34,408 bases of DNA from Velocimicrobium porci (GCF_009696045.1 NZ_VUMT01000025.1:1-34408), one strand, 5' to 3'. Shown: positions 24,947 to 34,110, numbered from the stretch's first letter. The notes: generated from the sequence alone by a model not told the origin. Translations and numbers: made by a program.

Positions 24947-25638
24947 TTAAATACCTCCCTAAATAAGTTGTCAACTGATTTGCCTTCCTGCATCCGAATA
25001 TCATCTACCGATGATGTAAGTGTTACTTTTCCGTCTTTTAAAAAGATGACATCGTCTAGTACTGATTCGATATCGGCAATTAAATGAGTAGAAATTAGCA
25101 CAGAAGCTTTTTCACTGTAATTTGTAATAATTGTATTTAAAATATAATCTCTGGATGCCGGATCAACTCCGCCAATCGGTTCATCTAAGACATAAAGATC
25201 TGCATTACGGCTCATTACAAGAATTAGCTGAACTTTTTCTTTTGTTCCTTTTGACATTGATTTTAAACGGTCATTTTGATTAATATTTAGTCGCTGTAAC
25301 ATTTCAACTGCTTTCATTCGATCAAAATTGTTGTAGAAGTCTTCAAAAAAATCAAATAAATCGCATACCTTCATCCAGTCGTTTAGATAGGTTTTATCAG
25401 GGAGGTAAGAAACCGTTTGTTTTGTTTGTGGGCATGGAGTTAACCCATTTATCCGAATTTCTCCTGAAGTTGGAACAAGAAGACCGTTTAAAAGCTTGAT
25501 AAATGTTGTTTTTCCACTTCCATTTGGACCTAAAAGTCCTATTATTTTCCCTCTTTCCAATGAAAGATTCACATCGGAAAGAGCTAATTTTTTACCAAAT
25601 TGTTTTGTAAGGTTTGTACATTTTAAGATTGCACTCAT
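24940..25638 (-). CDS. ABC transporter ATPase (BcrA/YtrB type)
   Basis: 232 residues. Walker A GPNGSGKTT (37-45), Walker B ADLYVLDEP (146-154), and a degenerate signature SKGTKEK (129-135) in place of LSGGQ, as is common in this subfamily. The ATG at 25638 is preferred over an in-frame upstream ATG that would overlap the GntR gene, since AGAGAGG precedes it. It lies 31 bp after the regulator and overlaps the permease by 7 bp. It powers the permease encoded next to it. Confidence 0.93.
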   Translation of the reverse strand: MSAILKCTNLTKQFGKKLALSDVNLSLERGKIIGLLGPNGSGKTTFIKLLNGLLVPTSGEIRINGLTPCPQTKQTVSYLPDKTYLNDWMKVCDLFDFFEDFYNNFDRMKAVEMLQRLNINQNDRLKSMSKGTKEKVQLILVMSRNADLYVLDEPIGGVDPASRDYILNTIITNYSEKASVLISTHLIADIESVLDDVIFLKDGKVTLTSSVDDIRMQEGKSVDNLFREVFKC

Positions 25639-25669
25639 AATAATCCTCTCTTTCTCAAAATCAAATAAG

Positions 25670-26032
25670 CTAATTTGAACAATTTTCAATAATAAATGTT
25701 TTAATTTCTTCGTCGGTAAATCCGAGCTGCTTCATTTGTTCCAGGAATGTTTTTAATTCTTCTTTTGCAAGATTTTTTTTCATTTCTTCTATCATTTTTG
25801 TATCCTCCGTAATGAATCTTCCGCTTGTTCGGTTGGTGTGTACCAAACCGATTCGTTCTAATTCTGCCAGCGCTTTCTGCATTGTGTTTGGATTAACGCG
25901 GGCTTCCGTTGCCAAATCGCGAACAGAGGCAAGCCGACTTCCTGCTTCAAATTGTCCAGAAATAATAAGAAGTGTAATCTGTTCCACAAGCTGGATATAG
26001 ATAGGTCTGTCATTTTTTAAATCCCAGGTCAT
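25670..26032 (-). CDS. GntR-family regulator, YtrA subfamily
   Basis: 120 residues. The winged helix (about 10-75) shows PIYIQLVEQITLLIISGQFE, GSRLASVRDLA, VNPNTMQKALAELERIGLV and the wing TSGRFIT. Only ~45 further residues follow, the hallmark of the YtrA subfamily, where this short tail serves dimerisation. The start at 26032 has GGAAGGAGG upstream. A perfect 8+8 dyad over the transcription start (26066-26085) makes autorepression of this gene and its downstream ABC transporter very likely. The inducer is unknown. Confidence 0.93.
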   Translation of the reverse strand: MTWDLKNDRPIYIQLVEQITLLIISGQFEAGSRLASVRDLATEARVNPNTMQKALAELERIGLVHTNRTSGRFITEDTKMIEEMKKNLAKEELKTFLEQMKQLGFTDEEIKTFIIENCSN

Positions 26033-26065
26033 TTTGATTCCTCCTTCCAAATAAAAATGTATTAC

Positions 26066-26085
26066 TGTATTAAGTGATTAATACA
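26066..26085 (-). promoter_or_regulatory. Operator of the GntR/ABC operon
   Basis: TGTATTAA-GTGA-TTAATACA is a perfect inverted repeat with 8-bp arms, directly downstream of the -10 box, at the likely transcription start. Position and symmetry suit a dimeric GntR repressor. Confidence 0.7.
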
Positions 26086-26114
26086 ACAATACAATAAACG
26101 ATAAACTTTGTCAA
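26086..26114 (-). promoter_or_regulatory. Promoter of the GntR/ABC operon
   Basis: On the minus strand TTGACA (26114-26109), 17-bp spacer, TATTGT (26091-26086). It abuts the operator. Confidence 0.75.
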
Positions 26115-26133
26115 TCCTTTTTTGAAAAAATAA

Positions 26134-26176
26134 AAAAGCAATTGTAAATATTAAGCTTTTAATATTTACAATTGCT
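26134..26176 (-). terminator. Terminator of the sCache chemoreceptor
   Basis: AAGCAATTGTAAATATTAA pairs with TTAATATTTACAATTGCTT across a very short loop; on the minus strand it is followed by TTTTTATTTTTT. It separates the receptor from the promoter of the GntR operon. Confidence 0.85.
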
Positions 26177-26199
26177 TCACATAGATAGAAGGAAGTTAT

Positions 26200-27984
26200 T
26201 TAAGAAATTTTGAAATACGAAATTTCTTTTTTCAGATTTTCACTATTTTCTTTTGAATGTGTTGTTTCTTCTAAAATTTTATTTGACTGTGCCAGAGAGT
26301 CAACGCATCTGCCGGCAATGTTTGTTGTGCCTTCAGCTCCTTCATTGGCTGCATGGGATATTTCCTGAATGGATGTCATCATTGTATGAATTGTACCGGA
26401 CAATTCTTGTGAGGCATGATTAAAATCATTTACTAATTGGCTTATGTAAGCAGCATCTTCTTTATAAGCATAAGCTACTTCCATAAATGTATTATAATCG
26501 TCATTTATATCGGTTGACACAAATTCAATTAAATGTGAAGAATTATCGGATAAATTTGTAACAGCAGAAGTTACTTCTTCTGTTACATTTTGTATTTTTA
26601 TTACAGTGTTTTTTGATTCTTCTGCCAGGTGACCAATCTCATTTGCTACAACGGCAAATCCTTTTCCAGCTTCTCCGGCACGGGCTGCTTCAATGGAAGC
26701 ATTTAAAGCAAGAAGGTTGGTTTGATCTGTAATTTGCATAATAGATTCCGATAGTTCATAAATTTGGTTTACAACGTTTGCCTGTTCTAATGCAGCAAGT
26801 AAATCTGCTTTGATTTTTTCTTGCATTGAAGAAGTTTTTTCTTTTGCTTTCTCTACACTAATCTGTGTGTCATTCGCACGTTGACTGATTTCATCTGCTT
26901 TTTTTGCACCATCTTTTGTTTGGTTTGCAATTATTTCTACTGACTGGTTGATTTCTTCGGAAGAAGCAGATAACTCATCAGAAGTAGCAGCCGTTTCCTG
27001 CATGCTGGCAGCTAATTCTTCTGTAGTTGCTGAGATTTCTTCAATCTGACTATTTAACTGTGATACATTTGTGTTAATAGTAGCTGCAATTTCAGTTAAT
27101 TCATCACAGTCATCTTTTACATGTCCAACTAATGACTGTGTTTTATCTTTCATAAGCTTAATTGCCATGCCTAAATCCCCAAAGTCATCTTTTCTATTAA
27201 GATAAGATTCTGGAATTGTAATTGTATAATCCCCTTCAGACATTAATTTTAAAAGTTTTATGGAGCTTTTTAATGGTTTTGTAATACTATTTAGTATTAT
27301 AATTGCTAAAAATGCTAAAACAATGAGTGTAATTGTTACGATTATAAATACAATTTTTTGGGTTTTTAAGTAGTTAGCTTTTTGAGCGGCAGTTTTTTCT
27401 ATGGCAAGTTCTTCAAGGTCGTCCGTATAATTTCCTGTTCCAATGACCCATTTATAAGGTTCGAATGCTTTGCTGTAAGCACGTTTTGGAGAAGCTTCTG
27501 TTTCGCCCTCTTTTGGAAAATAATATTCTGTAAATCCACCATCTTTATTTTGACCATTTTTTATAATGTCTTGTATCATTTTGTAACCGTTAACATCTTC
27601 AGCATTCATACGGTTGGTACCTTCTGTTTCGCTTCCTAATAAGACAATATTATCACCTTCATAAGTGTCAATCCAGAAATATCCTTCTTCCCCATAACGC
27701 ATTTCGCGTACTAAATCTGTGGCAAGTTGCTTAGCTTCCTGTTCTGTATAAATTCCTTTTTCTTGTTTGTCGTAAATAGATTGTATAAGTGAAATGACAC
27801 AATTTACCTGATTCTTGATTTGGGTGTCATAGTCACCGTAAAGAGTTTCCCTCATTGCACGGATGGAATCTTGATACGTTTTGTCTGATTGTCGCGCATT
27901 GAATAAAGCAATAAATAAGATAGACAAAAGCATGACTAAAACAAGAATAAACATTTTTGAACGTACTTTTAGATTATTTATCAT
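26200..27984 (-). CDS. Methyl-accepting chemotaxis protein, sCache sensor
   Basis: 594 residues. TM1 (about 11-29), one extracellular Cache domain of the sCache_2 type (about 35-190: REMRYGEEGYFWIDTYEG, then DGGFTEYYFPK and the closing FEPYKWVIGTGNY), TM2 (211-231), HAMP (232-285) and the signalling hairpin with tip [20 protein letters not shown] followed by VVANEIGHLAEESK. sCache_2 receptors usually detect small organic acids or C2-C3 carboxylates. The AGGAGGA upstream of the ATG is strong. It is monocistronic and divergent from nifJ. It differs from the other receptor here in sensor type and sequence and is not a recent duplicate. Confidence 0.94.
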   Translation of the reverse strand: MINNLKVRSKMFILVLVMLLSILFIALFNARQSDKTYQDSIRAMRETLYGDYDTQIKNQVNCVISLIQSIYDKQEKGIYTEQEAKQLATDLVREMRYGEEGYFWIDTYEGDNIVLLGSETEGTNRMNAEDVNGYKMIQDIIKNGQNKDGGFTEYYFPKEGETEASPKRAYSKAFEPYKWVIGTGNYTDDLEELAIEKTAAQKANYLKTQKIVFIIVTITLIVLAFLAIIILNSITKPLKSSIKLLKLMSEGDYTITIPESYLNRKDDFGDLGMAIKLMKDKTQSLVGHVKDDCDELTEIAATINTNVSQLNSQIEEISATTEELAASMQETAATSDELSASSEEINQSVEIIANQTKDGAKKADEISQRANDTQISVEKAKEKTSSMQEKIKADLLAALEQANVVNQIYELSESIMQITDQTNLLALNASIEAARAGEAGKGFAVVANEIGHLAEESKNTVIKIQNVTEEVTSAVTNLSDNSSHLIEFVSTDINDDYNTFMEVAYAYKEDAAYISQLVNDFNHASQELSGTIHTMMTSIQEISHAANEGAEGTTNIAGRCVDSLAQSNKILEETTHSKENSENLKKEISYFKIS

Positions 27985-28009
27985 CTGCTGTTCCTCCTTT
28001 TGGGTTTAT

Positions 28010-28015
28010 ATTATA
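28010..28015 (-). promoter_or_regulatory. Possible -10 box of the sCache chemoreceptor
   Basis: TATAAT on the minus strand about 26 bp before the start codon, with only a weak -35 match (TTATAC) 17 bp upstream. No sigma-D flagellar motif is seen. Confidence 0.35.
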
Positions 28016-28343
28016 AGTGTACTGAAAAAACTGTATAAAAGCAATAATTATCTTAAGAAAATGTAGGAATATATTAGACAAAAAATATACTTGCTTGTAT
28101 ATGCTGGGCACATGTTTGATTAAATTATACAAAGTGGAAAATGAAAATTAGAAATACAACGAGCAGGGAACCTGAAAAAGATGGAATTTTATAAAAAAGA
28201 ATACATAAAATATAAGAAAATTCCTTGTCGTTATCTTTACTTTTCAGAATAAAAGTGATAGACTTGAAACGATAACTTATACCGTAAAAACTTATAAATA
28301 CACGGATAAGTAATATCGATTTATAGAAGGAGGACAAGATAAA

Positions 28344-31300
28344 ATGGCGAGAAAAATGAAAACAATGGATGGAAATACTGCCGCTGCTCATGTTTCTTAT
28401 GCGTTTACTGATGTGGCTGCTATCTATCCTATTACTCCATCTTCTCCTATGGCTGATTACACTGATATGTGGGCAACACAGGGAAGAAAAAATATTTTTG
28501 GACATGAGGTTGTATTATCTGAGATGCAGTCTGAAGCAGGTGCAGCAGGTGCTGTCCATGGTTCTTTGGAAGCAGGCGCATTAACTACAACATATACGGC
28601 TTCACAGGGATTATTGTTAATGATTCCTAATATGTATAAAATTGCAGGTGAATTATTACCAGGTGTAATTCATGTAACAGCTCGTGCAGTTGCTTCTCAT
28701 GCATTATCTATTTTTGGTGATCATTCTGATGTATATGCTTGTCGTCAGACAGGTTTTGCTATGTTATGTTCCAGTAATGTACAGGAAGTAATGGATTTAG
28801 GTGCAGTTGCTCATTTAACAGCAATCAAAGGACGTGTTCCATTTGTACATTTCTTCGACGGATTCAGAACTTCTCATGAAATTCAGAAAATTGAAGTTTG
28901 GGATTATGAAGATTTAGCTGATATGTGTGATATGGAAGCAGTAGATGAATTCCGTCGCCGTGCGTTAAACCCAGAACATCCGGTACAGCGTGGTACTGCT
29001 CAGAATCCGGATGTTTTCTTCCAGGCAAGAGAGGCAAGCAACCCATATTATGATGCAATTCCAGAATTAGCACAGGAATATATGGACAAAGTTAATGCTA
29101 AGATTGGAACAGACTATAAATTATTTAATTATTATGGTGCTAAAGATGCAGAGAGAGTTATTATTGCAATGGGTTCTGTATGCGATACAATTGATGAAAC
29201 AATTGATTATTTAGCTGCGAATGGAGAAAAAGTTGGTCTTGTAAAAGTACGTCTTTATAGACCATTCAGCGCAAAACACTTAATTGATGCGATTCCGGAT
29301 ACAGTTAAGACAATCAGTGTTCTTGACAGAACAAAAGAACCAGGAGCTCTTGGTGAACCATTATACTTAGATGTAGTTGCTGCATTAAAAGGTTCTAAGT
29401 TTGATCAGGTTCCTGTATTATCCGGACGTTACGGTTTAGGATCTAAGGATACAACTCCTGCAGATGTTATTGCTGTATATAGAAATACAGAAAAACCTAA
29501 ATTTACACTTGGTATTGTGGATGATGTAACAAATCTTTCTTTACCACGTGTTGAAAATCCTAATACAACACCGGAAAGTACAATTTCCTGTAAGTTCTGG
29601 GGACTTGGTGCTGACGGTACAGTAGGTGCAAACAAAAACTCAATCAAGATTATCGGTGACCATACAGACATGTATGCACAGGCATATTTTGATTACGATT
29701 CCAAAAAATCAGGTGGTGTTACAATTTCCCACTTACGTTTTGGTAAAGATCCAATCAAAGCTACATATTTGATTAATAAAGCTAATTTTGTAGCATGTCA
29801 TATGCCGGCATATATTAGAAAATATAACATGGTTCAGGACTTAAAAGATGGAGGAACATTCCTTCTTAACTGTAGCTGGAATAAGGAAGAGTTAGAAACT
29901 CATCTTCCAGGACAGGTAAAAGCATACATTGCAAAACATAACATTAAGTTCTACACAATTGACGGATTTAAGATTGGTAAGGAAATCGGTTTAGGTGGAC
30001 GCATCAATACAATTCTTCAATCTGCATTCTTTAAATTAGCAAATATCATTCCTGCAGAGGATGCAATTCAATATATGAAGGATGCTGCAACAGCTTCTTA
30101 CTCAAAGAAAGGTGAAGATGTTGTACGAATGAACCATGAGGCGATTGAAGCCGGTGCGAAGAATGTTGTTGAAATTGAAGTTCCTGCAAGCTGGGCAAAT
30201 GCAGATATAGAAGATTTAACAGAAAAAGTAACAGGGGATAGAGCGGATGTAGTTGAATATGTAAATACAATTCAAAGTGCAATTAACTCCCAGACAGGTA
30301 ATGATTTACCGGTTTCTGCATTTACAAAATATGCAGATGGAACACTTCCATCCGGTTCAGCAGCATATGAAAAACGTGGCGTTGCAATTGATGTTCCATC
30401 TTGGAACCCAGACAATTGTATCCAATGTAACTTCTGTTCTTATGTTTGTCCACATGCTTGTATTCGTCCAGTGGCCATGGATGAATCGGCAGCAGCAAAT
30501 GCACCGGAAGGAACATCTATGATGGATATGACAGGAATGCCTGGTCACAAATTTGCAATTAGTATTTCTGTACTTGACTGTACAGGCTGTGGATCTTGTG
30601 TCAATGTATGTCCAGGTAAGAAGGGTGAAAAAGCTCTTGCAATGAAACCAATTGAAAGCCAGTTCGAAGCACAGAAGATGTTCGATTATGGTGTAACATT
30701 AGATACTCCTAAAGCTGTTAGTGATAAATTTAAAGAAACAACAGTAAAAGGAAGCCAGTTTAAACAGCCATTACTTGAGTTCTCAGGTGCTTGTGCAGGA
30801 TGTGGTGAAACACCTTATGCTAAGTTAGTAACTCAATTATTTGGTGATAGAATGTATATTGCAAATGCAACAGGATGTTCTTCCATCTGGGGTGGTTCTT
30901 CACCGGCATCACCATATACAGTAAATAAAGAAGGTAAAGGTCCTGCTTGGGCTAACTCCTTATTTGAAGATAACGCAGAATATGGCTTTGGTATGCAGTT
31001 AGCACAAAGAGCATTGAGAAAACGTGTTATTGATTCTGCTGAAAACTTATTAGAAAAGGCAGAAAATACAGATGTAAAAGCTGCACTTGAAAAATATCTT
31101 GCAACAAAAGATTCCAGTACAGAAAATGCATCTGCAACAAAAGAAATGATTACAGCATTAGAAGCTTGTGACTGCAATGATCCGGACAAGATGAATATCT
31201 TAAAGAATAAAGATTTTGCTTCTAAGAAATCTCAGTGGATCTTTGGTGGTGACGGATGGGCTTATGATATCGGATTCGGTGGTGTTGACCATGTTCTTGC

Positions 31301-31871
31301 CAGCGGACAAGATGTAAATATCTTAGTATTTGATACAGAAGTATATTCTAATACAGGTGGTCAGTCTTCAAAAGCTACACCAACCGGTGCGATTGCCCAA
31401 TTTGCAGCAGCTGGTAAAGAAGTGAAGAAGAAAGACTTGGCAGCAATTGCTATGAGCTACGGATACGTATATGTTGCGCAGATTGCTCAGGGTGCTGATT
31501 ACAATCAATGTGTAAAAGCTTTTGTAGAAGCTGAAAACTATCCGGGACCATCTTTAATTATCGCATATGCTCCATGTATTAACCATGGTATCAAAGGCGG
31601 TATGAAAGGTGCTCAGACAGAAGAAAAGAAAGCTGTACAGTCCGGATACTGGCACTTATTCCGTTTCGACCCACGTCGTGTGGAAGAAGGAAAGAATCCA
31701 TTCCAATTAGACTCGAAAGAGCCTACATTAGATTACAAAGACTTTATTATGGGCGAAGTTCGTTACAACAGATTATCACGTTCTAACCCAGAAAGAGCAC
31801 AAGAACTATTTGACAAGGCTGAAAAGGATGCAAAAGCAAAATACGAAGCACTTGTTAAAAAAGCAGAATAG
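28344..31871 (+). CDS. nifJ: Pyruvate:ferredoxin (flavodoxin) oxidoreductase
   Basis: 1175 residues, the single-chain homodimeric form. It oxidises pyruvate with CoA to acetyl-CoA and CO2, giving electrons to ferredoxin, the central step of anaerobic sugar fermentation. Domain I begins at AAAHVSYAFTDVAAIYPITPSS; after the CoA-binding and linker regions come two [4Fe-4S] ferredoxin motifs (Cys692, 695, 698, 702 and Cys746, 749, 752, 756) and the proximal-cluster cysteines Cys817 and Cys820 in GACAGCGETPY. The TPP-binding domain has GDGWAYDIGFGGVDHVLASG and the TEVYSNTGGQSSKATPTGA loop. AAGGAGG sits before the ATG. The gene stands alone with a strong terminator. Codon choice looks more biased than in its neighbours, as for a highly expressed gene. 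I saw no clear promoter or Rex-type operator in the ~270-bp leader. Confidence 0.98.
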   Translation: MARKMKTMDGNTAAAHVSYAFTDVAAIYPITPSSPMADYTDMWATQGRKNIFGHEVVLSEMQSEAGAAGAVHGSLEAGALTTTYTASQGLLLMIPNMYKIAGELLPGVIHVTARAVASHALSIFGDHSDVYACRQTGFAMLCSSNVQEVMDLGAVAHLTAIKGRVPFVHFFDGFRTSHEIQKIEVWDYEDLADMCDMEAVDEFRRRALNPEHPVQRGTAQNPDVFFQAREASNPYYDAIPELAQEYMDKVNAKIGTDYKLFNYYGAKDAERVIIAMGSVCDTIDETIDYLAANGEKVGLVKVRLYRPFSAKHLIDAIPDTVKTISVLDRTKEPGALGEPLYLDVVAALKGSKFDQVPVLSGRYGLGSKDTTPADVIAVYRNTEKPKFTLGIVDDVTNLSLPRVENPNTTPESTISCKFWGLGADGTVGANKNSIKIIGDHTDMYAQAYFDYDSKKSGGVTISHLRFGKDPIKATYLINKANFVACHMPAYIRKYNMVQDLKDGGTFLLNCSWNKEELETHLPGQVKAYIAKHNIKFYTIDGFKIGKEIGLGGRINTILQSAFFKLANIIPAEDAIQYMKDAATASYSKKGEDVVRMNHEAIEAGAKNVVEIEVPASWANADIEDLTEKVTGDRADVVEYVNTIQSAINSQTGNDLPVSAFTKYADGTLPSGSAAYEKRGVAIDVPSWNPDNCIQCNFCSYVCPHACIRPVAMDESAAANAPEGTSMMDMTGMPGHKFAISISVLDCTGCGSCVNVCPGKKGEKALAMKPIESQFEAQKMFDYGVTLDTPKAVSDKFKETTVKGSQFKQPLLEFSGACAGCGETPYAKLVTQLFGDRMYIANATGCSSIWGGSSPASPYTVNKEGKGPAWANSLFEDNAEYGFGMQLAQRALRKRVIDSAENLLEKAENTDVKAALEKYLATKDSSTENASATKEMITALEACDCNDPDKMNILKNKDFASKKSQWIFGGDGWAYDIGFGGVDHVLASGQDVNILVFDTEVYSNTGGQSSKATPTGAIAQFAAAGKEVKKKDLAAIAMSYGYVYVAQIAQGADYNQCVKAFVEAENYPGPSLIIAYAPCINHGIKGGMKGAQTEEKKAVQSGYWHLFRFDPRRVEEGKNPFQLDSKEPTLDYKDFIMGEVRYNRLSRSNPERAQELFDKAEKDAKAKYEALVKKAE

Positions 31872-31926
31872 AGAACGAATGAAACAAAAAGCTTTTAAAT
31901 AAACCTATAGGTAAATAAACTTTTCC

Positions 31927-31978
31927 AGAACCTTTTCTTATAAATATTAAGTTGTTTATAAGAGAAGGTTCTTTTTTT
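31927..31978 (+). terminator. nifJ terminator
   Basis: AGAACCTT-t-TCTTATAAA pairs with TTTATAAGA-g-AAGGTTCT around a 10-nt loop, followed by seven T. Confidence 0.92.
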
Positions 31979-32074
31979 CTTTATTATAATTTGTTAGAAT
32001 GGAATAAGGAAATGTGCTAGTATAAAACAAAAGCTTTGAGTGGAGAACGTAGGTAAAAAAGGAGAAAATCTGGT

Positions 32075-32416
32075 ATGGCTGGAAATAATGGTGATAAATC
32101 GGTAACGAATTATGGCGTAAAATGGCTTACAAATTATGGAAAAGAATACACGATTTCAAATCCACAAGTAGTAGCAACAGATAAGGAAGATTATGTAATT
32201 TTATTTGAGCGTTATAAAAAAAATAAATATCAAGGTGTATATGAAATTGTTGTAGATAAAACAGGAAAAGTTGTAAAGACAACAACTCGTGTTTCTGCAA
32301 AAGCATACTTGAATCCGTATCGAATGCCTGTATATGCAAAAGGAAAAGTATGGTGGGTTGGAAACAATGCGAAAAATGAAAAAAATAATGTATACATTTA
32401 TTCTTTTAGTGCTTAA
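32075..32416 (+). CDS. Small protein of unknown function, beta-propeller-like
   Basis: 113 residues, family not recognised. There is no signal peptide or membrane segment. It is rich in beta-type strands: NPQVVATDKEDYVILFERYK, then GVYEIVVDKTGKVVKTTT and MPVYAKGKVWWVGNNA. The pattern of a query strand, a hairpin with DKTGKVV, and a closing strand resembles the last blades of a beta-propeller, so it may be a fragment or relic of a longer surface protein. Against pure decay, AAAGGAG (32059-32065) precedes the ATG and an extended -10-like TGCTAGTAT lies at 32015-32023, so it is probably expressed. It sits between nifJ and a surface Ig/NlpC protein. Confidence 0.6.
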   Translation: MAGNNGDKSVTNYGVKWLTNYGKEYTISNPQVVATDKEDYVILFERYKKNKYQGVYEIVVDKTGKVVKTTTRVSAKAYLNPYRMPVYAKGKVWWVGNNAKNEKNNVYIYSFSA

Positions 32417-32513
32417 TAAAAAGAAATCAGGACTATGAAAAGCAAATAGAAAGTAAATGCAAATAACTTTAGTTGCAGGTGGAAAAAAGTAAAGGAGAAT
32501 TCAAAAAATGAAA

Positions 32514-32550
32514 TTTCCATAGCTATAGTTTATTATGTGAAAGTTTTTTT
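32514..32550 (+). terminator. Weak possible terminator
   Basis: TTTCCATA pairs with TATG-t-GAAA around a 12-nt loop, followed by G and seven T. It would end the small-protein transcript. The rest of 32417-32566 holds nothing that I recognise except a good RBS followed by a four-codon ORF (MKFP). Confidence 0.35.
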
Positions 32551-32566
32551 GTTTTATGAGAAAAGA

Positions 32567-32595
32567 GTGACATTTTTTATGCTTTCTGCTATGAT
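32567..32595 (+). promoter_or_regulatory. Promoter of the Ig-like/NlpC-P60 gene
   Basis: GTGACA (32567-32572), 17-bp spacer, TATGAT (32590-32595), about 80 bp before the GTG start. Confidence 0.6.
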
Positions 32596-32674
32596 GAATA
32601 CAGTAGAATTTTTGATTTAAGAGAAAAAAAGAGGTTTATTTTTTATAATTTCCAATGAGAAGGAGTGAGTTATT

Positions 32675-34108
32675 GTGGAAAAAACAAGTGAGATAATATG
32701 TTCGGACTGTCTGCATAAAAAAGTGGATTTTAAACAACAGCTTTATTGTGAAAAAGTGAATAAGATACCAGACGAATTACTATCCGGGATAAAACAACAG
32801 TGTAGCTGTTTCGAAAAAAAAGAAAAGAAAAAAGTAAAAATAAGACAAAGTTATTTTGCTCTGCTGGTTCTTATTTCTTTTATGTTAGCATTTGGGAGCA
32901 GCAATAGTATTTTTGCCAGTGCAAAAGAAAAATCACCAGAATTAGAACAGTCGCAGTTAACATTAGCAGTTGGGGGGAAGACAGGGAAGATAAAGGTAGT
33001 TAATGGAACTATAAAAGATTGTACTTCTTTGGACACAGGAATTGTTAAAGTCACAGGGAAAGGTGTTGTAACTCCCAAAAAAGAAGGTACAGCAGCAATT
33101 TTAGTATCTGTTTTGGGACAAGACCAGGCATATACTGCATTATATTGTGAAGTAACGGTAATTAATCCAACTTTATCAGATACAGATGTCATTTTAAATG
33201 GACAAGAGGAGTTATCGTATTGTTTGAAGATAAATGGATTAATTGGCTCTATATTGGATGAAAAGGTGACTTGTGCCAGCTCAAATCCGGATATTGTATC
33301 AGTAAAACAAAAGGAGAATGGAATATACTTATATGGCGAGTCGGAAGGAACAGCTGATGTTTCAATTACGATATATGGAAAAAAACTGACCTGCCATGTG
33401 ACAGTAATAAATTTTGCCTTAGATAGTCAGGCAATTACTTTAGAAAAAGGAAAGTCAAAAACAATTAAATTTTCCAATCAGTCAAAAACTATTACTTGGA
33501 AAAGCAGTGATAAGTCAATTGCTTCCGTAAACAGTTCTGGAAAAATAACAGCAAAGAATTTTGGAAATGCAACAATAACGGGAAAATCAGGAAAAGATAC
33601 ATATACTTGTTATGTGGCAGTAGCTTCCAGCGAGGCAATAAAAGCAGTAAAAAAAGCAGAAGCTTCCGTTGGAGCCTTATATAGTCAGGCAAAAAGAATG
33701 GAAGAAGGATATTACGATTGCAGTTCACTTACATGGAGGAGCTATAGTCCATATGGAGTCTGCATGGGAAGTGAGAATTGGGCACCAACTGCAGCAGACC
33801 AGGGAAAATGGTGTGTAGAAAATGGAAAAATCATTGCAGAAAAAGGTGTTTCCGTGGAGGAACTGGTATTACTTCCAGGAGATTTGATTTTTTATGCAAA
33901 ATCCCAAAACAATGGCAGGTATAAAAATATATACCATGTTGCCATGTTTACCGGATACCAGATTGAAAAAACAGCAAATGGAGATTCTGAGTTAAAAGGT
34001 TATTTAGTAGATGCAAACGGAAAGACAGTAGCGAAAAGTCAGTACCGAACGGAATTCTCATTTGACAAAGGAATTGTATTGATTGGACGTCCTGCAAAGA
34101 TGGATTAA
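32675..34108 (+). CDS. Membrane-anchored Ig-like / NlpC-P60 protein with Cys-rich cytoplasmic head
   Basis: 477 residues. The N-terminal ~57 residues are cytoplasmic-like and cysteine-rich: CSDC (Cys9, Cys12), Cys25 and CSC (Cys43, Cys45), which could bind a metal. A membrane segment lies at about 60-82 (ALLVLISFMLAFGSSNSIFA), a signal-anchor or cleaved signal. Outside come three Ig-like (Big_2) repeats (about 92-163, 168-246, 249-315; the last reads ITWKSSDKSIASVNSSGKIT), then an NlpC/P60-like domain with Cys349 (YYDCSS) and His421 (YHVAMFTGY). The third triad position, His in the family, appears to be Asp446 (LVDANG), though the alignment is by eye. The start is GTG (32675), set by AAGGAG at 9 nt. 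An ISAs1-family IS begins 3 bp after the stop codon, so the native terminator is displaced. Confidence 0.85.
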   Translation: MEKTSEIICSDCLHKKVDFKQQLYCEKVNKIPDELLSGIKQQCSCFEKKEKKKVKIRQSYFALLVLISFMLAFGSSNSIFASAKEKSPELEQSQLTLAVGGKTGKIKVVNGTIKDCTSLDTGIVKVTGKGVVTPKKEGTAAILVSVLGQDQAYTALYCEVTVINPTLSDTDVILNGQEELSYCLKINGLIGSILDEKVTCASSNPDIVSVKQKENGIYLYGESEGTADVSITIYGKKLTCHVTVINFALDSQAITLEKGKSKTIKFSNQSKTITWKSSDKSIASVNSSGKITAKNFGNATITGKSGKDTYTCYVAVASSEAIKAVKKAEASVGALYSQAKRMEEGYYDCSSLTWRSYSPYGVCMGSENWAPTAADQGKWCVENGKIIAEKGVSVEELVLLPGDLIFYAKSQNNGRYKNIYHVAMFTGYQIEKTANGDSELKGYLVDANGKTVAKSQYRTEFSFDKGIVLIGRPAKMD

Positions 34109-34110
34109 AA

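Noticed and set aside
28264-28298. TTGAAA ... TATAAA as the nifJ promoter
   Set aside because: The spacer is 23 bp, too long; no convincing alternative was found, so no promoter is listed.
28125-28505. 126-codon minus-strand ORF over the nifJ leader and start
   Set aside because: It overlaps the conserved N-terminus of nifJ, has unlikely Ser/Phe-rich composition and no RBS.
28864-31189. Several ORFs of 60-118 codons inside nifJ on either strand
   Set aside because: They are shadows of a long, well-conserved gene with strong codon bias; none has a ribosome-binding site.
32491-32522. AAAGGAG followed by ATG and four codons (MKFP)
   Set aside because: It is too short to annotate as a gene; it could be a leader or relic, but nothing else supports it.
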